A stretch of 64,000 nucleotides of DNA from Ignavibacteriales bacterium (GTDB taxonomy: Bacteria > Bacteroidota > Ignavibacteria > Tepidaquicellales > Tepidaquicellaceae), in assembly GCA_020635255.1 (NCBI GenBank), contig JACKAC010000001.1, positions 1,403,501 through 1,467,500 of the forward strand, given 5' to 3'. The position numbers were made by a program, and so were the translations under genes. The stretch's first letter is position 1, and each line of letters starts with the position of its first letter. Below, one piece after another: positions 46,392-54,063 of this stretch. The notes beneath the pieces were generated by a model. The model was not told the origin of the DNA. It worked only from the letters and a program-made list of their open reading frames with translations, and made no database searches.

Positions 46392-46727
46392 CTATGAGAA
46401 TGGGTGTTCGGGAGGAGACCGTCCGAGATATGTTATTTCCGGTTCAGATGATTCGATTCTTTCATCGAGATCATATATTACTGATACAACTTTGAGATCT
46501 ATTAAAAGGGAAAGACTGCATATATCGACAACCTGGTTGGTATTTTCCAGGACACCTATTACAGATGATATCTCGTCCTTGTCACGAGCCATCTCCGTAT
46601 GGAAATCGACAAAAATTAAAATATATGCAAATATTCCCAGGACCAGTATGAGGTTAGCTACTGGTGGGTTATCCTTGATAAAAGGGAGTTGTTTTACCCG
46701 CCGATATGTGTCTCCAAGCAATTGCAA
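46392..46727 (-). CDS. Small single-pass membrane protein of unknown function
   Basis: 111 residues from a TTG start, with one membrane segment (VANLILVLGIFAYILIFVDF, about residues 23-42) and a soluble C-terminus rich in acidic residues. No family was recognised. It is in the same direction as the TonB receptor, 209 nt upstream; the structured leader lies in that gap. Confidence 0.5.
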   Translation of the reverse strand: MQLLGDTYRRVKQLPFIKDNPPVANLILVLGIFAYILIFVDFHTEMARDKDEISSVIGVLENTNQVVDICSLSLLIDLKVVSVIYDLDERIESSEPEITYLGRSPPEHPFS

Positions 46728-46833
46728 AGCAATTTTAACATTTTATTAAAATTACTTTACTAATGCAATAACCCTATTAATGCTTAGTCAAATAAATTTT
46801 TAATGATTTTTTCGGAGAAATGTTGGGAGGAAA

Positions 46834-47874
46834 TTATTTCGATTTCTTCTTTTGAGACTTCTTTTTGGATGACTTCTTCTCTTCTTTTAGATTGCTCTCG
46901 TATAATTTTTTATAATTATCGTAAAAGTACATAACATACTCGACATAATTATACGGCTCTCTCCAGTTGTTGAGAGTTCCGCCGGGAGGTCGTTTTGTGT
47001 TAGGCCATACAAGCGCGTGAACTGAATCCTGGTTCGATGCTAGGTAAGGATACATTTCCTTAACATTATCCCACTTGTTATAGTCGAGATCGAAATATGA
47101 TGCGATCGTCATCGCGTCCACTACCCTGCCGTATCCGCCGTTGTATGCAGCGAGTGCGAACTTGTATTTATCCTCGCCCGTAAATTCGAAACTCGCCACC
47201 AATTTTGCGTAATAATAAATTCCCGCGATAAGATTATTGTCGGGCATTTGTGTATCTTCGAGGTCAAGCTCTTTTTGCAGACCCGCTCCCGTTCCCGGCA
47301 TTATCTGCATAAACCCGAACGCTCCCGCGTGAGATTTCGCTTCCGGGTTAAAATATGATTCCTGCCTTATTAGCGCTAGTATTATTCGCCAGTCCAGCTT
47401 ATAAAAATTACATTCCCTTACTATCACAACTCCGTATGCATCGACAAGCGCGTCCACGTTACCGAGACTGCGGTACTTCATTTCGTCCATACCCGGCATC
47501 TGGTCGAGCTTGCTCAGGTTTCCTTCTTTGGAATTAACATTAAACACGAATGACTCGAATATATCGCTCCAGCCCAGGAATGATTTCTCCATTTTATAGA
47601 TATTCTCGTAGGTCTGGACGTTCAGCATATTTTTGAGCGGATCCTTCTTTAGCTGTTCCGGATCGACCGGGGCAGTAATGACCTCCTCGTCAGCGCTGGG
47701 CATATTGTCGATATTATCCTCCGGGGCATTATTTGACCCCTTATCGATAAAAACCGCGTATATGACACCCACGAATATCAGCAGTGTCGGGAGGAAAATA
47801 TATAGCCTGTCACGAAGGATTAACACTGATTTTATTAATGTTTTTTGTGCTATTTTATAGCTATTCTTTAGCAA
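46834..47874 (-). CDS. Membrane-anchored lytic transglycosylase (SLT domain)
   Basis: 346 residues from a TTG start. One N-terminal membrane anchor (about 25-43) precedes an acidic linker and an SLT domain: catalytic Glu172 in IRQESYFNPEAKSHAGAFG, FMQIMPGTG and AAYNGGYGRV. Cleaves peptidoglycan glycan strands in the periplasm. The C-terminal 20 residues are nearly all Lys and Ser. It is divergent from the ECF sigma gene. Confidence 0.9.
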   Translation of the reverse strand: MLKNSYKIAQKTLIKSVLILRDRLYIFLPTLLIFVGVIYAVFIDKGSNNAPEDNIDNMPSADEEVITAPVDPEQLKKDPLKNMLNVQTYENIYKMEKSFLGWSDIFESFVFNVNSKEGNLSKLDQMPGMDEMKYRSLGNVDALVDAYGVVIVRECNFYKLDWRIILALIRQESYFNPEAKSHAGAFGFMQIMPGTGAGLQKELDLEDTQMPDNNLIAGIYYYAKLVASFEFTGEDKYKFALAAYNGGYGRVVDAMTIASYFDLDYNKWDNVKEMYPYLASNQDSVHALVWPNTKRPPGGTLNNWREPYNYVEYVMYFYDNYKKLYESNLKEEKKSSKKKSQKKKSK

Positions 47875-47893
47875 TTTCGCTCTGCATACTATA

Positions 47894-47901
47894 CAAAGTT
47901 A
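47894..47901 (-). promoter_or_regulatory. Candidate -7 promoter element for the lytic transglycosylase
   Basis: The minus strand reads TAACTTTG, the TAnnTTTG element, 20 nt from the TTG start. A 7-bp inverted repeat (CTGCATA at 47882-47888, TATGCAG at 47907-47913) brackets it. No clear -33 element was found. Confidence 0.4.
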
Positions 47902-47952
47902 CTGTATATGCAGTAATTATTCCACAGTAAACCGAATTTTTTTGATTTCCCC

Positions 47953-47970
47953 GTGTTTAATATTAAACAC
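47953..47970. promoter_or_regulatory. Perfect 18-bp palindrome upstream of the ECF sigma gene
   Basis: GTGTTTAATATTAAACAC is its own reverse complement and lies in the 175-nt divergent region between the lytic transglycosylase and sigma genes. A second half-like copy (AAATATTAAAC) lies at about 47997-48006. It has the look of a dimeric regulator operator. Confidence 0.6.
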
Positions 47971-48049
47971 AGTAATTCCCCTATTGGTTCTCAATAAATA
48001 TTAAACTTTGGGGGGTTTAAGTTGTCTAACATTCAGAGCTAGATATATC

Positions 48050-48679
48050 TTGGGTGAGAAAAACATAAATATACAGTCGGATGATTCCGTCCTGGTAGAG
48101 GAGTTCAAAAACGGCAGCAGGATGGCGTATAATCTCCTGGTGCAGAAATACCAGAAAAGGATATACTGGGTGATCAGGAAAATGGTGCTGGATCATGACG
48201 ACGCAAATGACATTACCCAGGATGTGTTCATTAAAATATACAGCTCATTGCACGATTTCCGGGGGGATTCGCAATTCTTTACCTACATTTACAGGATCGC
48301 TGTGAATTTCTCCATTAATCATATTAATAAGAACAAGCGCGTGAATTCCGGGCGGGTCGATATCGATACGGAAGCGTACCGCATCCCCGATAACAATCAT
48401 CCCGGTAAAAGTTACGACGATAAGCTCAACGAAAAATATCTCGCGGAAGCAATAAGCGGTCTTCCTGATAAACAGCGGGCGGTCTTTAACCTGCGTTATT
48501 ACGACGGGTTGAGCTATGAAGAGATATCGGTAGTGATGGAAACCTCCGTCGGAGGATTGAAAGCGAATTACTTTCACGCGGTAAAAAAGATACAGGAGTT
48601 TTTTAAGAGTAAGAATATTTTTGATGACGTTAGATTAGACGGTAAAGAAAAAGAAAAAACAATAAGCGAAAATAATTAA
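48050..48679 (+). CDS. ECF-type RNA polymerase sigma factor
   Basis: About 209 residues from a TTG at 48050. A longer frame from TTG 48008 gives a leader (MGGLSCLTF...) unlike the family. Region 2 (SRMAYNLLVQKYQKRIYWVI, DANDITQDVFIKIY, FFTYIYRIAVN) and region 4 (LPDKQRAVFNLRYYDGLSYEEIS) are complete. The following gene is a likely anti-sigma factor, 11 nt away, so this is an extracytoplasmic stress system. Confidence 0.92.
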   Translation: MGEKNINIQSDDSVLVEEFKNGSRMAYNLLVQKYQKRIYWVIRKMVLDHDDANDITQDVFIKIYSSLHDFRGDSQFFTYIYRIAVNFSINHINKNKRVNSGRVDIDTEAYRIPDNNHPGKSYDDKLNEKYLAEAISGLPDKQRAVFNLRYYDGLSYEEISVVMETSVGGLKANYFHAVKKIQEFFKSKNIFDDVRLDGKEKEKTISENN

Positions 48680-48690
48680 TACTAAATAAT

Positions 48691-49401
48691 ATGGAAAAGA
48701 ATATAGAGAAACTGATGCACGAACTGCCGGATTATATCAATGGCAGTATCACCGATGACGAACTGAGAAGGGAGATCAAAAACGAAATAGACTCCAACCC
48801 GGAATTCCGTTCCGAGTACGAGAGCATGAAAAGCACTTTTTCATTTCTCGGTGAGGCGGCATTGCATGAGCCGTCACCGTTCTATTTCACTAACCTGCTT
48901 CCTAATATAAACAAGCGCATCGATGCGATCGAATCGAAGCACGAAAGCGTAATGCCCGCGTGGCTGATTAACGCGCTGAAATTCGCCATACCCGTTGTGA
49001 TAATCATACTCGGCTATTTTATTTATACGCAGATCACCGGATCCGATGACCCGTCGAAAGAACAGATGACCGACGACAAGAACACCATTATACAGGATGA
49101 TCAGCCCGGCACGAACAACGATAACCTGTTCTCGAATACCGGTGACTCGACCGACAGCGGAAACACGCCGGAGATACAACACAGCAGTACAGACCGCGAC
49201 GCAACGACTTTTTCCGGCTCGTATAATGCCGGCGACAATGGCGGCAGTTCCTATACCGCGGATGACGAACTCGACGAATTGATCACGGAAACGGCTACGT
49301 ACCCTGTTACTAACGACGACCCTGAGATAGAAGCCGTACAGGACCTCTCCACTCAGGAGCAGGATGAACTTTTAAAATATCTGGAAAATGCACAACTATA
49401 A
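48691..49401 (+). CDS. Anti-sigma factor with one membrane helix
   Basis: 236 residues. An N-terminal cytoplasmic segment (about 1-90, IEKLMHELPDYINGSITDDEL, split as EKLMHELPDYINGSITD) resembles anti-sigma domains but has no Cys/His zinc motif. One membrane helix follows (about 95-114, FAIPVVIIILGYFIY). The periplasmic half is rich in Asp, Ser, Thr and Asn. It probably holds the sigma factor at the membrane. The stop overlaps the next gene's upstream frame. Confidence 0.8.
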   Translation: MEKNIEKLMHELPDYINGSITDDELRREIKNEIDSNPEFRSEYESMKSTFSFLGEAALHEPSPFYFTNLLPNINKRIDAIESKHESVMPAWLINALKFAIPVVIIILGYFIYTQITGSDDPSKEQMTDDKNTIIQDDQPGTNNDNLFSNTGDSTDSGNTPEIQHSSTDRDATTFSGSYNAGDNGGSSYTADDELDELITETATYPVTNDDPEIEAVQDLSTQEQDELLKYLENAQL

Positions 49402-49432
49402 TAAAAATATTTTATATATAAATAAGGGAATT

Positions 49433-49918
49433 ATGAGACATCTCATACTCATTTTTGCTGTAATGGCGGTATTGCTCTCTACAGCAACGTCGCATTCGCA
49501 GACGCGCGATACGCTCGACAGAAAGAACTTCCGCGAGAAGCTCTTCACGCTCAAAAAAGAGAAGCTCATGGAAAAAATGAATCTCGACGAGGTCACTGCC
49601 GACAAGGTTTTCGGAATAGTGAAGGAGACCATGGAGCAGGTCGGCGAATACAATAAGCAGAAGCGTCTCACGTATCAGTACATCGAGCAAAACCCGGACG
49701 CTTCCGACATAGACGCAAAAATAAACGAGCTCCTCGACCTCGACGTGAAGATAGCGAATGCTAAAAAAGAACAATATGATAAGCTTAAGGAATTCCTGAC
49801 ACCAAGCCAGATCGCCAAGGCGTACCTCTTTAACAGGAATTTCGATAAGGAGTTAAAGAAGAAGCTAAAAGACTTTAAGAAAGAGGGTAAACGGGACAAA
49901 AAGGAAAGAAAGAAATAG
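49433..49918 (+). CDS. Periplasmic helical protein (Spy/CpxP-like)
   Basis: 161 residues from ATG 49433, preceded by AAGGGA; an earlier ATG at 49388 would add 15 residues with no signal character. A signal peptide (cleavage near SHSQT) leads to a charged helical protein rich in Lys and Glu (REKLFTLKKEKLMEKMN, EFLTPSQIAKAYLF), as in Spy/CpxP or heavy-metal-sensor proteins. As third gene of the sigma/anti-sigma operon it could sense or relieve envelope stress. Confidence 0.72.
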   Translation: MRHLILIFAVMAVLLSTATSHSQTRDTLDRKNFREKLFTLKKEKLMEKMNLDEVTADKVFGIVKETMEQVGEYNKQKRLTYQYIEQNPDASDIDAKINELLDLDVKIANAKKEQYDKLKEFLTPSQIAKAYLFNRNFDKELKKKLKDFKKEGKRDKKERKK

Positions 49919-49945
49919 ATTTTCTTTGCTACTCAATCAATGCTT

Positions 49946-50031
49946 CCCCCCTTTTACAAAGGGGGGTGGTCGCATCAGCGACCGGGGGGTTAATCCCCTC
50001 CGTAGAGAGGGGTTGTCCCGACTTGTCGGGA
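49946..50031. repeat. Composite hairpin cluster (four hairpins)
   Basis: CCCCCCTTT / AAAGGGGGG (9 bp, 49946-49966), GGTCGC / GCGACC (49968-49983), CCCCTC / GAGGGG (49994-50011) and TCCCGAC / GTCGGGA (50016-50031) follow one another in 86 nt after the periplasmic gene. Similar units recur at 60183-60205 and 60258-60298. This is the REP-like intergenic repeat type common in bacteria. Confidence 0.7.
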
Positions 50032-50081
50032 ACGGGGTGGGTTGAATCTGGTTTTAAAATCCTGTCACTGTATCTCAAAAT

Positions 50082-50609
50082 TTAGTTCTGTATCTCGAAA
50101 TTTCGTTTCCTCAACTCATCCAGGTCTATCCTGTAATAGATCGTAGTCGGTTTCCTTTTCGGATAAACTATATCCTCCTTTATCTCCTCGAATCCAAACC
50201 GTGAATGAAATGCCTGCGACGTGAAATTCTTCGGGTTTGTGAAGTAATAAGCCGTATCACATGTCCCCGGTATAAATTTAAGCCTCACTCTTATTAATTC
50301 CGTTCCAACTCCCCTCCTCCTGTACTCCTTTTTAACATTTATACCAAGCAGGTACCATCCCCCGGGCGCAGTATTTACCGGCGCGTCGTCACCGGGAATA
50401 AAATACCGCATTATGCAAAACCCGATAATAAGACCCGGTATCTCCGCAATAAATACATGCGTTGTCTCGATGTCCAGACCTTCTCTCACCAGCGTCTTTG
50501 ATTGCGCGAGAAGTTCATCGTACTCACCGCCCTCACGCTCATGCCGGAGCACAGCAATTCCCTCCTCGTCACCTTCTTTTGCGAGACGAATGGTAAAACC
50601 TTCCGGCAA
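50082..50609 (-). CDS. GNAT-family N-acetyltransferase
   Basis: 175 residues from a TTG start. The acetyl-CoA loop is visible (GINVKKEYRRRGVGTELIRVRL, seen as INVKKEYRRRGVGTELI), preceded by the strand FIAEIPGLIIGFCIM. The substrate is unknown. The start is not secure: the upstream in-frame sequence has no better start codon. Two genes downstream on the same strand lie in a repeat-rich area. Confidence 0.8.
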   Translation of the reverse strand: MPEGFTIRLAKEGDEEGIAVLRHEREGGEYDELLAQSKTLVREGLDIETTHVFIAEIPGLIIGFCIMRYFIPGDDAPVNTAPGGWYLLGINVKKEYRRRGVGTELIRVRLKFIPGTCDTAYYFTNPKNFTSQAFHSRFGFEEIKEDIVYPKRKPTTIYYRIDLDELRKRNFEIQN

Positions 50610-50715
50610 ACCCGGGTTGTCGCCTTTTACGGGATTATATTCCTCGAACCAGCTCAGCTTCGTAAATTAGATTTACGAAAATTACTTATATTTTTTTAAA
50701 GATGAAATAATGAGG

Positions 50716-51381
50716 CTAGAAATTCTTTTCCTTTGCTACCTGGTATATGAGACCGCTCCTCTGCTCGTCATATATCATCAGACCGAAATTCTTGTTCCAG
50801 TACCATATAAATGTCTCCGTTGTGCTGTAAGGTGAATCGTATGTAACCCTTTGCTCCAGCCTGTATGACGGGAACGCCCCGAACCCCGTGTAAACCGTTG
50901 TCTGTGTCACGTAACTCCTTATGTCCAGGTCCCACCTCTGCCCGTTGATATTTTCATCTATGGATTGGTAAGTGTAGCGGTTGGTATCGGCGAAATCGAA
51001 CAGCTCTATCCACATTGGTACGATGCGGTAGTAGCCATAAGAAAGAAAATAAATGTTGCCGTTTATGTCCTCGGAAAAATACAGCGTGTCACGGCGCTGA
51101 AGCCCCTCTACACCGTACTGCTCGGAATAATGGAACGTCGAATCGATTATCGCGGATGCGTAGCGCCCGTCTATGTAACCCACGTTCCCCAGCCCGGTAA
51201 ACGTGATGTACTTATTATGGACGGAATTACCGAAATTATTCGTGTATGTGTAGCCGTCGTATGTGACGCGCTTATTATAGCCGAAAGGATCTACATTATT
51301 GGGGTTAGTCGGGTCGACGAGATCGCATCCCGCCAGCGTAACCCCCAGTAATATAAGCAATATAGTAAAGTTTCTATTCAT
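50716..51381 (-). CDS. Predicted lipoprotein of unknown function
   Basis: 221 residues. A lipoprotein signal ends in LAGC (Cys19). The mature part begins with Asn/Pro-rich DLVDPTNPNN, then aromatic-rich beta strands (Tyr-rich throughout). No family was recognised. Confidence 0.7.
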   Translation of the reverse strand: MNRNFTILLILLGVTLAGCDLVDPTNPNNVDPFGYNKRVTYDGYTYTNNFGNSVHNKYITFTGLGNVGYIDGRYASAIIDSTFHYSEQYGVEGLQRRDTLYFSEDINGNIYFLSYGYYRIVPMWIELFDFADTNRYTYQSIDENINGQRWDLDIRSYVTQTTVYTGFGAFPSYRLEQRVTYDSPYSTTETFIWYWNKNFGLMIYDEQRSGLIYQVAKEKNF

Positions 51382-51440
51382 AATAGGTTTAACTACGGTT
51401 GGGGGAGAAATGTTTCAAATATTTAATGTCCCTTTTATGT

Positions 51441-51469
51441 TGTCATTCCTGCGAAGGCAGGAACCTAGA
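51441..51469. repeat. Palindromic repeat, family A
   Basis: Core TTCCTGC / GCAGGAA hairpin within the unit GTCATTCCTGCGAAGGCAGG. Other members of the family are at 51885, 52015, 52987 and 57636. Confidence 0.75.
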
Positions 51470-51488
51470 GGATAAAATCCGGGTAGAG

Positions 51489-51782
51489 TTATGAGGTTAA
51501 TTCCTTATAAAGGTCTTTCCATTCGGGATTAAATTCTTCTATCAACTTTAACTTCCAATCACGTTTCCATTTTTTAATATTCTTTTCACGTGTTAATGCC
51601 TGACTGACTTCAGTAAAATGTTCGTAATAGACAAGCTTTGTTACGCCATATTTTTCAGTGAATCCTTTTAAGAGTTTAGTTTTATGCTGATCAACTCTTA
51701 CAAGCAAATTATTTGTTACGCCGGTGTAAAGCGTACCATTTTTACCGCTCGCCAGTATGTAGACGTAGTAATTTTTCGACAT
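51489..51782 (-). CDS. GIY-YIG nuclease domain protein
   Basis: 97 residues, the size of the small standalone GIY-YIG family (YhbQ type). The opening YYVYILASGKNGTLYTGVT carries the GIY-YIG pair in degenerate form (YVY, YTG), with the Arg in VRVDQHKTK and the conserved Glu near FTEVSQAL. These proteins may act in DNA repair. It sits at the edge of a repeat island with family A repeats on both sides. Confidence 0.88.
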   Translation of the reverse strand: MSKNYYVYILASGKNGTLYTGVTNNLLVRVDQHKTKLLKGFTEKYGVTKLVYYEHFTEVSQALTREKNIKKWKRDWKLKLIEEFNPEWKDLYKELTS

Positions 51783-51884
51783 AAATAAAATTGGCGGTAA
51801 TAATTTTATTAGTCAAGTGTGTTATAGATAGTCGTGTGGAGTTATTGGTAAGGAATTAACAGCTTAGCGACGTTCTAAAGTGAC

Positions 51885-51916
51885 GGGTCTAGGTTCCTGC
51901 CTTCGCAGGAATGACA
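51885..51916. repeat. Palindromic repeat, family A
   Basis: GGTTCCTGCCTTCGCAGGAA core, opposite orientation to the copy at 51441. Confidence 0.75.
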
Positions 51917-52014
51917 AGAGATATTTGTTTTGTTGTGGTAGTTGGTTTTTGTTTATTCGTTTTTGGTTTTTGTTAAGGGATTTAGTTTATTTCTCGTATC
52001 AAGTTTTTTCTTCT

Positions 52015-52040
52015 GGATTCCCGCCTTCGCGGGAATGACA
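52015..52040. repeat. Palindromic repeat, family A
   Basis: GATTCCCGCCTTCGCGGGAA core; the stem carries compensating changes (CCCGC / GCGGG) relative to the other copies. It ends 17 nt before the terminator of the RNA gene. Confidence 0.75.
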
Positions 52041-52056
52041 AATAAGAGAAGGATGA

Positions 52057-52569
52057 CAAAAATATAAACAGGCTAGCCTGATTTCGTTGTATCATACGTT
52101 ATACAGTATTTAGGGCAAGTATCCCACAGAGGATAAGGATACAACTGCTCCTTCTGCCGAAGGCGACGGAACGCTTTCACGCGATCAGAATCGCATTACA
52201 GACGGCTGAACTGTTACGTTGGACTTTTTAGTAGAGGTCCAAGCCACGGGTCACTATTAGACTCTCACCGCCGAAGGGAATATACATATCACCCTTCCAC
52301 AACATCCCTCACCGAAAGCACACCTCGGCTTGCACGAATTGATCCTCTCACAATTCCTGCACGAGGGACAGCTTATGCTGCCGGTAGAGACCCTTCGAAC
52401 AGAAGTAATCAAGCGGTCCCGCCCGCCTAGCGACCTAGGACATTGACAATCTTTACTTAAGCAACAGTGAAAGCGATGCAAGTTAGACAAACAGAACACC
52501 GCGGAGCGCGGATATTACCGTTCCTGCCGTAAATACCGGTTCAATTGAATGAACTAGTTATCCGAATAA
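52057..52569 (-). ncRNA. Unidentified structured RNA gene of about 510 nt
   Basis: A -7 promoter element (52576-52583) precedes the region on the minus strand and a terminator (52058-52080) ends it. Between them lie at least ten hairpins, including 52556-52571 (6 bp), 52499-52511 (5 bp), 52426-52439 (5 bp), 52369-52380 (4 bp), 52324-52365 (compound, 6 plus 4 plus 4 bp), 52219-52242 (6 bp), 52181-52194 (5 bp) and 52150-52163 (5 bp). No protein frame is convincing. The RNase P core (AGGAAAGTCC), the tmRNA tRNA-like end and the SRP core were not found. Boundaries are estimates. Confidence 0.6.
52058..52080 (-). terminator. Candidate terminator of the minus-strand RNA gene
   Basis: On the minus strand, CAGG-CTAG-CCTG (a short stem, extended by flanking A-T pairs with one mismatch) is followed by TTTATATTTTT. 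Confidence 0.5.
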
Positions 52570-52575
52570 CTGCTA

Positions 52576-52583
52576 CAAAGATA
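52576..52583 (-). promoter_or_regulatory. -7 promoter element of the minus-strand RNA gene
   Basis: The minus strand reads TATCTTTG, a perfect TAnnTTTG. No TTG lies at 19-21 nt; a TTG lies only 10 nt upstream. Confidence 0.5.
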
Positions 52584-52715
52584 ATGTGTGAGTCAAGTGT
52601 TTTAAATGAAGAAAGGGTTAGATACGTATATATACTTTTTAATGAATAAGTATTATGAATACAAGAGGGACTTTTACCACGGAGACACCAAGACACGGAG
52701 AAAAAACTCTCTTTT

Positions 52716-52796
52716 TGTCATTCTGAACGAAGTGAAGAATCTCGGAATGGTTGAGATTCTTCGTCGCCCCGATAAATCGGGCTCCTCAGAATGACA
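52716..52796. repeat. Inverted pair of family B repeats
   Basis: Left arm GTCATTCTGAACGAAGTGAA at 52717 and right arm from 52753 (GAGATTCTTCG ... CAGAATGACA) are complementary over most of their length. The right arm carries an inserted hairpin (CCCGAT / ATCGGG, 52768-52781). Other family B copies are at 57380, 57453 and 57527. Confidence 0.7.
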
Positions 52797-52804
52797 AAGG
52801 GTGG

Positions 52805-52872
52805 AGGAGGGGATGCAATGGAGAAAGGGTTAGTCCCCAAGGACTCTACGGAGATACATATCTATACCTTTT
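52805..52872 (+). repeat. 70-nt direct repeat, copy 1
   Basis: GGGTTAGTCCCCAAGGACT followed by a GAGATAC palindrome and CTATACC. It matches 53047-53117 with few changes. A shortened relative without the AGTCC hairpin is at about 52607-52650. Confidence 0.7.
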
Positions 52873-52986
52873 TGTTGAATAGTTTATTGTGTATGCGAAG
52901 TTTATAACTTTGTGTTTTTCCGTGGTATGGGATACCCGTTTGTAATCAGTAGCAAGGAATGTACGGTACGGCAACGATCCCGAGCG

Positions 52987-53042
52987 ACGGGTCTAGGTTC
53001 CTGCCCGACAGAGTCGGATCGTGGACTTCCGCAGGAATGACA
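52987..53042. repeat. Family A repeat with an inserted hairpin
   Basis: The copy starts GGGTCTAGGTTCCTGCC and ends CGCAGGAATGACA, but the loop contains about 25 extra nt, including CGACAGAGTCG, which can form its own small stem. Confidence 0.65.
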
Positions 53043-53046
53043 AGGT

Positions 53047-53117
53047 GGAAGGGGATGCAATGAAGAAAAGGGTTAGTCCCCAAGGACTCCTACGGAGATA
53101 CGTATCTATACTTTTTT
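53047..53117 (+). repeat. 70-nt direct repeat, copy 2
   Basis: Second copy of the unit at 52805, again just after a repeat ending in AATGACA. Confidence 0.7.
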
Positions 53118-53221
53118 TATGTCTTGGTCGTGAGAGGTATAGAGACCGAATAATGTACTTAGCAACGTTCCGAAATGAGTAGTTATATAAGCAAAACGCT
53201 CCCCCAATTTTGTCAAGAGTT

Positions 53222-53887
53222 TTAAAATCTATAGCCTAATGACATATTGCCAAAAGTTTTAAACGTACCGTCGTTGTTATTATTATAATTGAAACATGTT
53301 TTTAGGAACATTCTATTAGTAAAATCATATCCAATACCTGCTTTGATACCAATATTAGTCTCAGAGATACTCACATAACCGGCGCTGGCGGATAAATAAT
53401 ATAACCCTAAACCAATAATACCAAAGAAACCATCGTCCCTTATTTTTAGGAACTTATAGTCACCAGTAAGTGATGAAGCCGTAAAATCAAACCCTTTGCT
53501 TCCAGTTGAGAATGCATTGACCGTAAGATCTATATTTATTGTTGAACTAAATGTGATATCACTGAGAGGAATTTCTACACCTCCTCCAAGATTAAAACCG
53601 CCTTTTAGACCATTATTGTCACCAAAAGGAATGCTTCCACCACCCTGTACATATCCACGGACCCGAGGTTTATTATCTTTACTTTTATTTATTGATGTCC
53701 CAAGCTTGTACTCAGAGCATTGTTTTTCCTTTTCCATAAAATAATCATATTGTCTTTCAGACATTTTATCAATATCCATTCCTTTTAATACCAAATACAA
53801 AGAATCCTGGCAAGGATTTAATGATTGTGAATATACATCGATACATGCAAACAGAAAAATTAAAACAAATGGAAATGATTTTCTCAT
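53222..53887 (-). CDS. Predicted outer membrane beta-barrel protein
   Basis: 221 residues with a signal peptide (near DVYSQS). A short helical region with CQDS...KQCSEYK is followed by a barrel (GYVQGGGSIPFGDNNGLK, FNLGGGVEIPL, IGLGLYYLSASAGYVS) ending in Phe (SLGYRF). No named family. Confidence 0.72.
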   Translation of the reverse strand: MRKSFPFVLIFLFACIDVYSQSLNPCQDSLYLVLKGMDIDKMSERQYDYFMEKEKQCSEYKLGTSINKSKDNKPRVRGYVQGGGSIPFGDNNGLKGGFNLGGGVEIPLSDITFSSTINIDLTVNAFSTGSKGFDFTASSLTGDYKFLKIRDDGFFGIIGLGLYYLSASAGYVSISETNIGIKAGIGYDFTNRMFLKTCFNYNNNNDGTFKTFGNMSLGYRF

Positions 53888-54044
53888 TTTATTGAATTAA
53901 ATGTTTATGATTTTGACTAAAGTGATTTCTGTGAATCTAGCTTAATTAATAGTTTCATACAATACTTTTTTATAGCATTATAGCTCTTATCTCTCTTGCG
54001 AATGGTTTGCATTTATGTTGACTTATTGAATTAAATTCCCCATT

Positions 54045-54061
54045 TTGCAAATGAGTCGCAA
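54045..54061 (+). promoter_or_regulatory. Candidate Fur/Zur-type operator before the MerC gene
   Basis: TTGCAAATGAGTCGCAA is an imperfect inverted repeat (TTGC-N9-GCAA) that ends 2 nt before the ATG at 54064. TTGCAA-N5-TTGCAA-like sites are used by some Fur-family metal regulators; that the regulator here is Zur is an inference from the His-rich genes downstream. Confidence 0.5.
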
Positions 54062-54063
54062 TT

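Larger units (their letters stand above)
51783..53221. other. Gene-poor repeat island of about 1.4 kb
   Basis: No convincing protein gene lies here. It holds family A repeats (51885, 52015, 52987), an inverted pair of family B repeats (52716-52796), a 70-nt direct repeat (52805 and 53047), a generic palindrome-rich stretch near 52677 (ACCACGGAGACACC, also common elsewhere in bacteria) and the unidentified RNA gene (52057-52585). Apparent ORFs such as 52606-52794 translate repeats and were rejected. Confidence 0.75.

Noticed and set aside
52257..52499. 80-residue Cys-rich minus-strand ORF
   Set aside because: It lies within the structured RNA region and reads as translated hairpins.
52057..52585. 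RNase P RNA or tmRNA
   Set aside because: No AGGAAAGTCC-type core, no tag-peptide frame ending in Ala-Ala, and no CCA-type tRNA-like 3' end on either strand.
52606..52794. 62-residue ORF with FVILNEVKNL
   Set aside because: This is translation of the family B palindromic repeat, a common false gene.
51441..53117. CRISPR array
   Set aside because: The repeats are palindromes at irregular spacing and in both orientations, without uniform spacers or cas genes.
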